Positions 1-6,239 of a DNA stretch of 17,349 nucleotides are shown here, piece by piece. The notes beneath the pieces were generated by a model, which searched no databases, had not been told where the DNA came from, and saw only the letters and a program-made list of their open reading frames with translations. Each line of letters starts with the position of its first letter. The first letter of the stretch is position 1. The position numbers and the translations under genes are program-made. The stretch is taken from contig DFSS01000025.1 in NCBI GenBank assembly GCA_002381225.1, positions 3,564-20,912 on the forward strand. The letters are read 5' to 3'. This stretch comes from Flavobacteriales bacterium UBA3431 (lineage in GTDB: Bacteria; Bacteroidota; Bacteroidia; Flavobacteriales; Schleiferiaceae).

Positions 1-173
1 GAGGTTGCCGGAGTCGTGGGCGCTGGAGCGGGGGTTGCCCGATTTGATTCCACGACCGCTGGGGTTCGTGACGCTGGGGTGCTGGGGGTCCCGATGGAGG
101 TTCCTGCACCCGGCTTAACTTGGGCCCACGCGTTCACGCTGAGCACCATGGCGAGCACGACCATTTTTTTCAT
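1..173 (-). CDS. N-terminal part of an exported Pro/Thr/Ala-rich protein, cut by the window edge
   Basis: Reading leftward from the ATG at 171-173, the frame stays open to base 1 (57 codons plus 2 nt), so the gene is incomplete. The first 17 residues form a standard Sec signal peptide: Met-Lys-Lys, a hydrophobic core (VVLAMVLSV), then AWA before Gln18, the likely cleavage site. The mature part seen so far is low in complexity and rich in Pro, Thr, Ala and Ser, with repeated TP and AP steps and almost no hydrophobic residues. This looks like a disordered linker or stalk, as in surface or periplasmic proteins of Bacteroidota. Function cannot be named because the folded part lies outside the window. 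The start is supported by the signal peptide. It shares the strand of the preceding alkyltransferase-like gene but is separated from it by 137 bp. Confidence 0.72.
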   Translation of the reverse strand, partial: MKKMVVLAMVLSVNAWAQVKPGAGTSIGTPSTPASRTPAVVESNRATPAPAPTTPAT

Positions 174-310
174 GGGGAAAGGTCTATCAATTTCTCGGAA
201 TACCCGACACGGAGAACTAAGAATAAGGATGTCCCCGCCGAACGAACTGGGAAGCCATGAGGTATTTCAGGACTTAAAACGCGTCGGAGCAGGCCGAACA
301 GGCACGTCCC
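174..310. other. Intergenic spacer, no clear element
   Basis: This 137-bp gap lies between the end of the alkyltransferase-like gene and the start of the exported-protein gene, both on the minus strand. It probably carries the promoter of the exported-protein gene, but I find no TAnnTTTG box, no convincing terminator with a T-tract and no long repeat. A CCCCT/AGGGG pairing occurs at about 325-340, but it is inside the end of the upstream gene and has no T-run after it. Confidence 0.4.
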
Positions 311-652
311 TCAGGGCAAATCGGCCCCCTCGATAAGGGGATCCCAAAAGTGCCGGGCAAAATCTTGGACTTGATCATCCTTCACTCGAATGCCCTCGGC
401 TTCGAGAAGGTGCTGCATAGCGTGGAGCCCGCCAAAATAATGCTTGCCGGTCAGAAGTCCTTGGCGATTTACGACGCGGTGGGCGGGGACATCGGGGAGC
501 TGATGGCTCGCATTCATGGCATAGCCAACGGTGCGGGACGCTTTCGCCGAACCGATAGCCCGTGCGATCGCGCCATAAGAGGTAACGCGGCCCGCAGGAA
601 TTTGGCGGACGACCACGTAGACCCGCTCAAAGAAATCATCCCGGGCGGCCAC
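311..652 (-). CDS. Alkyltransferase-like protein (ATL), MGMT family without the active cysteine
   Basis: The 113-residue protein is the DNA-binding domain of the O6-alkylguanine-DNA alkyltransferase family. It shows the winged-helix signature IPAGRVTSYGAIA (residues 18-30), with the phosphate-rotating Tyr26, and the arginine-finger region ASRTVGYAMN (Arg40). The reactive-site motif PCHRV is PAHRV here (56-60), so the alkyl-accepting cysteine is Ala57. Family knowledge: such ATL proteins bind O6-alkylguanine in DNA, bend it, and hand the lesion to nucleotide excision repair instead of reversing it. The length is normal for ATLs. The start is a GTG at 652 that overlaps the end of trmB by 17 bp, so it is probably translated from the recJ-trmB transcript. 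No in-frame ATG fits better. Sharing an operon with recJ suits a DNA repair role, but this is inference. Confidence 0.88.
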   Translation of the reverse strand: MAARDDFFERVYVVVRQIPAGRVTSYGAIARAIGSAKASRTVGYAMNASHQLPDVPAHRVVNRQGLLTGKHYFGGLHAMQHLLEAEGIRVKDDQVQDFARHFWDPLIEGADLP

Positions 653-1328
653 TCGACGGGAATTTGAACTGGAGGTAGGTGATGGTTTTGCCCTGCTTCA
701 ACCACATCTTCTCATAAAAGGTCTGGCAGGCAAAAACGACATGGTCGGGTTTGTCGACAATTTGGCCATAAATGTCGTGGTAGGTCTCGACCACTTCGAG
801 CCCCCACCATTCGATGATGCCGTGTAGATAGCCATGGAGAAATTCGCTGTCCGACTTGAGGTGGATACAGCCTTCAGGCGCTAGGAGGGAACGGTATACT
901 TCGAGGAAGGCAGGGCCAATCATGCGGTGCTTTGCGCGTTGGTACTTGATCTGAGGATCGGGAAAGGTGATCCAAATCTCATCGATTTCCCCGGGGGCAA
1001 AGCAATGCTTCACCCATTCAATGCGGGTGCGCAAAAACCCCACGTGGTTCATGTCGTCCACGAGAGCCTTTTTGGCCCCTTCCCAAATTCGGGCACCTTT
1101 GATATCAATGCCCAAGTAGTTTTTACTGGGGTCACGCTGGCCAAGGGCTACGGAGTACTCTCCCCGGCCGCATCCCAGTTCGACAACAAGGGGCCGGTCG
1201 TTTTTGAAAAAGTCCGATTTCCATTTTCCGGCCAAGGCAAATCCATTCAAGACCTCATCCTTGCTGGGCTGTAGAACATGTTGGAAGGTGGCTAATTCGG
1301 CAAAGCGTGCCAGCTTATTCTTTCCCAT
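636..1328 (-). CDS. trmB: tRNA (guanine-N7)-methyltransferase
   Basis: TrmB uses S-adenosylmethionine to methylate N7 of G46 in the variable loop of tRNAs. The 230-residue protein has the SAM-binding loop ELGCGRGEY (residues 50-58), the acidic strand end GID (73-75), and the TrmB signature TFPDPQ (121-126) followed by a basic KYQRAKHR stretch. It then has the IHLKSDS motif (155-161). The form of the PDPQ segment is that of Bacteroidota TrmB rather than the PWPKKRH seen in Proteobacteria. I start it at the ATG at 1328. The open frame continues upstream to 1589, but that extension lies inside recJ, is rich in Trp, Pro and Ser, and matches nothing. The start overlaps the end of recJ by 14 bp and the end overlaps the ATL gene by 17 bp, indicating one transcript. 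Confidence 0.95.
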   Translation of the reverse strand: MGKNKLARFAELATFQHVLQPSKDEVLNGFALAGKWKSDFFKNDRPLVVELGCGRGEYSVALGQRDPSKNYLGIDIKGARIWEGAKKALVDDMNHVGFLRTRIEWVKHCFAPGEIDEIWITFPDPQIKYQRAKHRMIGPAFLEVYRSLLAPEGCIHLKSDSEFLHGYLHGIIEWWGLEVVETYHDIYGQIVDKPDHVVFACQTFYEKMWLKQGKTITYLQFKFPSSGRPG

Positions 1329-3015
1329 GGGGTGTGCAGATTTGAAGATCCAAAATTCGGGCTTGAAGCTCTTTGTTGCCGCGAAAAATATTCCATTCCA
1401 AAACCACGGCGAGGTGCACGGGTCCTGTGATTTCCATGTGGCCCCAGCCAAAACCAATGACGGGAAGGGTGGTGCCGGTGTGTGGATCTCTGGCGAGGGC
1501 GCGCAAGTGCTTGCCTTCAGACATAGTCCGGACCTGGGTAAGTTCCACTTCTTCCAATCCCCAGATGGGGGCCTCGTTCTCCATTCCAAAGGGCTCTAGC
1601 CGTTCAAGGAGGTTCGCTAAAGGGGCATGCAGCTCATCGATCCGCGCGCGGCTGTCAACCAGTTGCCGGGGTTGGCGGGCCTCCAAGGGCCAGCGTTCAT
1701 CCACTGCCTGGTCAAAGGCTTCCACAAAGGCCTCAAGCTGCTCAGGTTTGAGGGTCATGCCTGCGGCCGCCCGGTGGCCCCCAAATTGAATCAGGTGCTC
1801 GGAGGACGCGTCCAAGCAATCATAGAGGTCAAGTCCAGGAACGGATCGGGCGCTCCCGGAGTAGAGGCCCTCGTGCAGGGTCAGCACGACGGTCGGCTTG
1901 TAAAAGGCCTCTACGGTGCGTTGTGCCACAATGCCCAAGACCCCCTTGTGCCAACCTTCTCCCGTCAAAACGAGACCGGTCCGGTGCGTCAAGAGGGCGG
2001 CTTGGGCTTGCGCGGCCAAGCTAACCCCTTGCTCGGTGCTGCGGCGTTCCACATTGTGGGATTCTATGTCTTGGCTCAGTTGTTCCAGCAGGACTGGTTG
2101 CAGCTGGGTGAGGAGGTCTACGGCTAAATGCCCGTGACGCATACGGCCGGCGGCATTGATTTTTGGGCCAATGGCGAAGACGACATCTTGCAAGGTGATA
2201 TGGCCTGCGGGACGATTCCCCAACAAGGCGGCTAAGGACGCTCGAGGCTGGCTATTGATGGCCGCTAAGCCTTCCCGTACCATGGCTCGGTTGAGTCCAA
2301 CGAGGGGGACCATGTCGGCCCCAATACTTACAGCGACTAAATCCAAAAGATCGTGCAAGGCATTCGGATCCAGTCCAACGGCCTGGTAGGCCGCACGCCA
2401 AAGCATGTATCCCACGCCACAGCCAGACAATTCCTTGTGGGGAAAGGAGCAGTCGGAGCGTTTGGGGTCGAGAACGGCCAGAGCTGGCGGCAACTGAGGA
2501 CCGGGCGTGTGGTGATCCGCGACGATCACATCGATGCCGCGCGCTTGGGCGGAGGCAATGAGGTCCACAGATTTAATGCCACAGTCGAGGGCAACGAGTA
2601 CGCGGACATCAGAGGCTACCGCGTGGGCAATTCCTGCTTCAGACAAACCGTAGCCCTCCTTGTATCGGTCTGGGATGTAGGTCAAAATGGTCCATCCGCC
2701 GCGCTCCAGGGCCAGCTTGCCAACCGAAACGGCGGTGGTGCCGTCAACATCATAATCCCCAAAAAGCATGACGCGCTCCCCCTGTTCGCGCGCCTGGGCG
2801 AGCCGTTGGGCGGCTTGTGGCATATCGGCCATGCGCAACGGGTCCACCGCCGAAAGGGGTGTTCCGGGAATCCAGGCTTTGATCTGTTCTAAACTGGACA
2901 TGCCGCGTTGCACGAGCACGCGTGCCAATGCGGAATACGAAGCGCCAAGTTCCTCGGTGAGCGCTGCGATGGCCTCAGGCGATCCTTCCGGGGCGTAGGT
3001 CCATCGTTTGGTCAT
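1315..3015 (-). CDS. recJ: Single-stranded-DNA-specific 5'-3' exonuclease RecJ
   Basis: RecJ degrades single-stranded DNA from the 5' end during RecF-pathway recombination, mismatch repair and base excision repair. The 566-residue protein carries the DHH phosphoesterase motifs in order: GDYDVDGTTA (86-95), VALDCG (141-146), VADHHTPG (165-172) and IGADMVPLVG (231-240). These supply the metal-binding aspartates and histidines. GPKINAAGRM (283-292) follows, then the DHHA1 nucleic-acid-binding motif FGGHRAAAGM (411-420), and a C-terminal OB-like domain. All motifs look intact and the length is normal. The ATG overlaps the TGA of the upstream DAHP synthase fusion as ATGA (3012-3015), and the end overlaps trmB, so it sits mid-operon. 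Expression is presumably set by the promoter in front of the aromatic-pathway gene. Confidence 0.96.
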   Translation of the reverse strand: MTKRWTYAPEGSPEAIAALTEELGASYSALARVLVQRGMSSLEQIKAWIPGTPLSAVDPLRMADMPQAAQRLAQAREQGERVMLFGDYDVDGTTAVSVGKLALERGGWTILTYIPDRYKEGYGLSEAGIAHAVASDVRVLVALDCGIKSVDLIASAQARGIDVIVADHHTPGPQLPPALAVLDPKRSDCSFPHKELSGCGVGYMLWRAAYQAVGLDPNALHDLLDLVAVSIGADMVPLVGLNRAMVREGLAAINSQPRASLAALLGNRPAGHITLQDVVFAIGPKINAAGRMRHGHLAVDLLTQLQPVLLEQLSQDIESHNVERRSTEQGVSLAAQAQAALLTHRTGLVLTGEGWHKGVLGIVAQRTVEAFYKPTVVLTLHEGLYSGSARSVPGLDLYDCLDASSEHLIQFGGHRAAAGMTLKPEQLEAFVEAFDQAVDERWPLEARQPRQLVDSRARIDELHAPLANLLERLEPFGMENEAPIWGLEEVELTQVRTMSEGKHLRALARDPHTGTTLPVIGFGWGHMEITGPVHLAVVLEWNIFRGNKELQARILDLQICTPHGKE

Positions 3016-4118
3016 TCCTCCCGGTTCTGGCGGGTGGCGCGGTACACGCCTACCTGGTGTTCCACGGAATATTTGTGGACGACTTGAAAGAGCTCTTCGA
3101 TGAAAGCGCGATTGAGGTCCAGACTTTCTGCTTGAAGCCCGCGTTTTTGAAGCAAATCGAACCAGCGGTCCATTTGAAAGATGCCGGCGCCATGGGACAC
3201 CTTCAACTGCCCCAAGGCATCGACGATGTCCATGCGCTGGCGCAAGAGGTGGACCATTTCTTGGTCGACGGCATCCAGTTTAAGTCGCTCGGCGTCAATC
3301 ACTTCCTGGAGGGCCACATCCTTGGGGGCATTGGCCTCCAGCGTGCGCCAAAGGGAAGCGAGCGTCGTGGGGGTTATTTGCTGGGCCGCATCGCTCAAGG
3401 CTTGCTCTGGATCGGGGTGCACTTCGACCATCAAGCCGTCCATTTGGATGTCCATGGCAATTTGGGCTACGTGCTCCACCAAACGGCGGTCGCCAGCAAT
3501 GTGGCTCGGGTCGCAAATAATCGGAATGTGGGGCGCTTGCCGGCGAAGTTCAAAGCTCATTTCCCAGCGTGGTTCGTTCCGGTAGGGCGCCGCAAAGCTG
3601 GAGAAGAAGCCGCGGTGTACCGCGGCCAAATCGGTTAAGCCCTCCTTGTCAAGACGTTCCAAGGCTCCAAGCCAAAGGCCGAGGTCCGCGTGGATGGGGT
3701 TTTTGACGAGCACGGGAATGCGTGTGCCGCGCAGGGCTTCGGCAATTTCTTGCACGTAAAAGGGATTCACCGTGGTCCGGGCACCAATCCACACCGCATC
3801 GGCTTGAACGGCCAGCGCTTTTTCCACGTGGTCGGCGTTGGCAACCTCAATGACGAAGGGCAGGCCCACCTCCTGGCGCATGGTTTGAAGCCATTCAAGG
3901 GCATTGTATCCGGCCCCTTCAAATTGACCAGGGCGAGTTCGCGGCTTCCAAACCCCGGCACGAAATAGCTGGGTATGGCCTTCGGACTTGAGTGCTTGAG
4001 CGGTCTCCAGAACCTGCTCCAAGGACTCCGCAGAACAGGGCCCCGCGATGATCAAAGGATTTTGGACGGATCCCATCCAAGGGCCGAAGGAGCGTTCGCG
4101 ATGTGCAGGCAAGTTCAT
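3012..4118 (-). CDS. Bifunctional DAHP synthase / chorismate mutase
   Basis: One 368-residue chain joins two shikimate-pathway enzymes. Residues about 15-250 form a DAHP synthase of the KDO8P-synthase-like (type I beta) group. It shows AGPCSAES (25-32), RAGVWKPRTRPGQF (53-66), WIGARTTVNPF (110-120), VKNPIH (138-143), DPSHIAGDR (203-211) and VEVHPDP (231-237). It condenses phosphoenolpyruvate and erythrose 4-phosphate. Residues about 272-355 form an AroQ-type chorismate mutase helix bundle. Its expected active-site residues are present: Arg278, an Arg in LRQR (292-295), Lys306 in GQLK, and Arg318. Chorismate mutase makes prephenate for Phe/Tyr. In Bacteroidota this arrangement (DAHP synthase first, mutase last) is usual, and the mutase part may serve as the feedback sensor. 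The gene leads the recJ-trmB-ATL series and is preceded by a TACCTTTG box. Confidence 0.93.
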   Translation of the reverse strand: MNLPAHRERSFGPWMGSVQNPLIIAGPCSAESLEQVLETAQALKSEGHTQLFRAGVWKPRTRPGQFEGAGYNALEWLQTMRQEVGLPFVIEVANADHVEKALAVQADAVWIGARTTVNPFYVQEIAEALRGTRIPVLVKNPIHADLGLWLGALERLDKEGLTDLAAVHRGFFSSFAAPYRNEPRWEMSFELRRQAPHIPIICDPSHIAGDRRLVEHVAQIAMDIQMDGLMVEVHPDPEQALSDAAQQITPTTLASLWRTLEANAPKDVALQEVIDAERLKLDAVDQEMVHLLRQRMDIVDALGQLKVSHGAGIFQMDRWFDLLQKRGLQAESLDLNRAFIEELFQVVHKYSVEHQVGVYRATRQNREE

Positions 4119-4123
4119 AGTAT

Positions 4124-4131
4124 CAAAGGTA
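4124..4131 (-). promoter_or_regulatory. Bacteroidota -7 box TACCTTTG before the DAHP synthase fusion
   Basis: On the minus strand the octamer is an exact match to the Bacteroidota -7 consensus TAnnTTTG. Only 5 nt separate it from the ATG at 4118, so transcription would begin at or next to the start codon, giving a leaderless or nearly leaderless mRNA. A perfect 12-bp palindrome (GGTACCGGTACC, 4129-4140) overlaps its upstream edge and could be a repressor site. No clear -33 TTTG lies 17-21 bp upstream. Confidence 0.5.
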
Positions 4132-4177
4132 CCGGTACCGCCCCGTATAGCCGTTTAATGTTTGAAATTTTCCCGCA

Positions 4178-4855
4178 TCATTTAGGTGCCCCTCCGAGGA
4201 CCACCACGATCTCGCCCTTGGCTTCGTGGTGCGCAAAATGGTCTGCCAATTCCCCGAGGGTGCCGCGGTGGTAGGTCTCAAACATTTTACTGATTTCACG
4301 GACGACGCAGGCTGGACGCTCGGGGCCCAGGAGGTCGCAGAGTTCCCGCATGCAGCGGGCAATCCGGTGCGGGGATTCGTAAAAAGCAATGGTGCGGGGC
4401 TCTTCCAGCCATTCCTTCATGCGCGTTTGACGCCCTTTTTTCTGCGGAATAAAGCCTTCAAAAATGAAGCGATCACAGGGAAGTCCGCTTGCAACGATGG
4501 CGGGGATCAGGGCGGTGGGACCGGGGAGCGCTTCCACCACAATGCCGGCGGCGATACAGCCCCGGACGAGAAGAAAACCCGGATCACTGATGCCGGGTGT
4601 CCCGGCGTCGCTTACTAAGGCGGTAATCCCTGTACGCTGGGCGATATCCTGCACGGTGCGGTCCAAAAGGCTGTGCTCATTGTGCATGTGAAAAGCACGC
4701 AATGGAGCTTGAATATCTAGGAGTTTGAGCAGCTTGCCCGACGTTCGGGTGTCTTCGGCTAGGACAATTTCCGCCCCGCGAAGAACCTCCATGGCGCGAA
4801 GGGTGACATCACCGAGGTTGCCTAGGGGCGTGGGAACGAGTACGAGTTTGCCCAT
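4178..4855 (-). CDS. rsmI: 16S rRNA (cytidine-1402-2'-O)-methyltransferase
   Basis: RsmI methylates the 2'-hydroxyl of C1402 in the ribosomal decoding centre. The 225-residue protein has the tetrapyrrole-methylase fold of this family: VPTPLGNLGD (7-16), the AEDTRTSG loop (33-40), the SAM-binding SDAGTPGISDPG segment (82-93), LPGPTA (110-115) and the substrate-side GFIPQKKGRQ (134-143). FYESPHR and REISKMFE follow in the second half. It is about 60 residues shorter than the E. coli protein because the C-terminal extension is absent, as is usual in Bacteroidota. It starts 3 bp after the stop of the upstream conserved unknown gene and is probably co-transcribed with it. The 59-bp gap after it holds the promoter of the DAHP synthase fusion. 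Confidence 0.95.
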   Translation of the reverse strand: MGKLVLVPTPLGNLGDVTLRAMEVLRGAEIVLAEDTRTSGKLLKLLDIQAPLRAFHMHNEHSLLDRTVQDIAQRTGITALVSDAGTPGISDPGFLLVRGCIAAGIVVEALPGPTALIPAIVASGLPCDRFIFEGFIPQKKGRQTRMKEWLEEPRTIAFYESPHRIARCMRELCDLLGPERPACVVREISKMFETYHRGTLGELADHFAHHEAKGEIVVVLGGAPK

Positions 4856-4858
4856 GGA

Positions 4859-5578
4859 TTACTCAAATCGGGCATAGACCAGAGCGAGGAAGCGCTCGGC
4901 GATTTCGGGCTTTTGGCTCCAGTCATAGTCGCCGTAGACCGCATTTTCGAGAAAGGTTTCACATTCTTCCTTGCTTTCCATCGTGGCCAAGGCGGCGACC
5001 ACGCGTTGAAAATCGTCATCCTCCCCGTTGAACAGGTGTTTGACGAAGGCGACGCGGTCGTTCAATCCCACTTTGAGGCCAGCATACCGCGCATTGACAC
5101 TTTTTGCGCCACTGGCGGCCGGTGCGGCAGGGCTTGGTGCCGCCTGGACGGGTTCCGGTGTGGCGGCGGGTGGAGCCACGGGGCTAGCCGTTGGCACGGC
5201 AACCTCCACGGGAGTGGCAGGCTCAGGCGAAGGAGTAGGAGAAATACTTGGCACCGCCGCCGTAGGAGGAGGCGTCGCAGTACTTGGAGCGGGAGAGGCA
5301 AGAGAGGCTTGGTTCGCGGCGGCCTGGCTCGCCGCAGCCACCGCTTCCCGAGCCAAACGCAGAGTTTCGGCCTGCTGAGCTTCTAATGCAGCCAAAGCGG
5401 CGGCCCCCTTTTGGGCCATTTCTGCTTCCCCTTGGCGTTGGATTTCGGCCAGTTGGCTCGCTAAATACTGCTTCTGGGCGGCTAACCATGCCTGGTAGAT
5501 GGCCTGAATCTGAGCAGGCGTCGGGGTTTCGCTTTGTAAATCGTGGTGTAAGGCCGACAGGGAATCCGTGAGTGACAT
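4859..5578 (-). CDS. Conserved Bacteroidota protein of unknown function: helical N-part, Pro/Ala linker, small C-terminal domain
   Basis: The 239-residue protein has three parts. Residues 1 to about 95 are helical and rich in Ala, Gln and Glu (LAEIQRQGEAEMAQKGAAAL), with coiled-coil-like spacing. Residues about 96-160 are a low-complexity linker of Pro, Ala, Thr and Ser. Residues about 163-239 form a compact domain containing LNDRVAFVKHLFNG, then DFQRVVAALATMES, and ending with a motif around DYDWSQKPEIAERFL. From memory this last domain is widespread in Bacteroidota as an unnamed conserved protein; I know of no assigned activity and see no catalytic motif. There is no signal peptide or membrane segment, so it is probably cytoplasmic. 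I use the ATG at 5578. An upstream extension of the frame to 5740 runs across the divergent promoter and into tdk on the other strand, so it is rejected. It heads an operon with rsmI. Confidence 0.8.
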   Translation of the reverse strand: MSLTDSLSALHHDLQSETPTPAQIQAIYQAWLAAQKQYLASQLAEIQRQGEAEMAQKGAAALAALEAQQAETLRLAREAVAAASQAAANQASLASPAPSTATPPPTAAVPSISPTPSPEPATPVEVAVPTASPVAPPAATPEPVQAAPSPAAPAASGAKSVNARYAGLKVGLNDRVAFVKHLFNGEDDDFQRVVAALATMESKEECETFLENAVYGDYDWSQKPEIAERFLALVYARFE

Positions 5579-5604
5579 GCAATGAGGGTTTGTTACCGCT
5601 GTGG

Positions 5605-5612
5605 TAGATTTG
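5605..5612 (+). promoter_or_regulatory. Bacteroidota -7 box TAGATTTG before tdk
   Basis: This is an exact match to TAnnTTTG in the 55-bp gap between the divergent unknown gene (start 5578) and tdk (start 5634). It lies 21 nt before the tdk ATG, leaving a short leader. A TTTG at 5589-5592 lies upstream, but the 12-bp spacing is too short for a standard -33 box. On the other strand TACTTTTC (5622-5629) is a one-mismatch candidate for the divergent gene. Confidence 0.5.
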
Positions 5613-5633
5613 TGCGGCACCGAAAAGTACAAA

Positions 5634-6239
5634 ATGTTCCAAGAGCACACCGAAGTTCCTACACGTCGTTCCGGATGGATTGAAGTCATTGCTGGCTCCA
5701 TGTTTTCTGGAAAGACGGAAGAATTGATTCGGCGGGCCAAACGCGCGCAGATTGCTAAACTGCGTGTTCAGATTTTTAAACCAGGCATTGACACCCGATA
5801 TGCGGACGATGCGGTGGTCACCCATGACCGGGCGTCGTTGGACTGCCAAGTGGTGGAAAGTTCGGACCAATTGCACTTGCTTGCCGCAGGCTATGATGTC
5901 GTAGGCATTGACGAAGCGCAGTTTATGGACGAAGGCATCGTTGAAGTCGTGAACGCCCTGGCCAATGCAGGAACGCGAGTCATTATTGCCGGATTGGACA
6001 TGGATTTTGCGGGCAAACCCTTTGGCCCCATGCCCCAATTGATGGCCGTGGCGGAGTTTGTCACCAAAGTGCACGCTATCTGTGTGCGCACCGGGGAGCT
6101 CGCGCATTATTCCCATCGCCTAGAAGGCAATCAGGGAACCATTCTCTTGGGCGATCAAACGGTCTACGAGCCGGTATCCCGCGCCGTGTTTACCCAAATT
6201 CAATCGCAGCCCCCACATGTTCCCGGCGATCTCGATTGA
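5634..6239 (+). CDS. tdk: Thymidine kinase (type II, TK1-like)
   Basis: Thymidine kinase phosphorylates thymidine to dTMP with ATP for nucleotide salvage. The 201-residue protein shows the P-loop GSMFSGKT (21-28), DTRYADDAVVTHDR (53-66) and the lasso/catalytic region GIDEAQFMD (91-99), with Glu94 as the expected general base. AGLDMDFAGKPFGPM (119-133) completes the core. In the C-terminal zinc region only Cys150 remains (ICVRTG, 149-154); the CxxC partner is Thr153 and the second cysteine pair is replaced (LLGDQTVYEPVSR). This loss of the structural zinc site is normal in Bacteroidota. I use the ATG at 5634, because the GTG at 5601 lies on or before the -7 box. The end overlaps murF-alr by 23 bp. 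Confidence 0.95.
   Translation: MFQEHTEVPTRRSGWIEVIAGSMFSGKTEELIRRAKRAQIAKLRVQIFKPGIDTRYADDAVVTHDRASLDCQVVESSDQLHLLAAGYDVVGIDEAQFMDEGIVEVVNALANAGTRVIIAGLDMDFAGKPFGPMPQLMAVAEFVTKVHAICVRTGELAHYSHRLEGNQGTILLGDQTVYEPVSRAVFTQIQSQPPHVPGDLD

Noticed and set aside
16..336. Plus-strand open frame of 106 codons
   Set aside because: It is antisense to the signal-peptide gene and the alkyltransferase-like gene end; its Gly/Ala/Arg-rich product has no domain character.
1329..1589. 87-residue N-terminal extension of trmB
   Set aside because: It lies inside recJ, is rich in Trp/Pro/Ser, and the ATG at 1328 gives the normal TrmB start and length.
1204..2892. Several plus-strand open frames opposite recJ
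   Set aside because: RecJ motifs are intact on the minus strand; these frames are antisense shadows without recognisable motifs.
5062..5386. Pro/Ala-rich repeat-like DNA inside the unknown gene
   Set aside because: It is the low-complexity protein linker; no exact repeat unit or spacer pattern is present, so it is neither a CRISPR array nor a DNA repeat.
5579..5740. 54-residue extension of the conserved unknown protein
   Set aside because: It would read across the divergent promoter into tdk on the opposite strand and resembles no domain.
5223..6116. 297-codon minus-strand open frame
   Set aside because: It is antisense to tdk and out of frame with the unknown gene; composition is His/Arg/Gly-rich, as expected of a shadow frame in GC-rich DNA.
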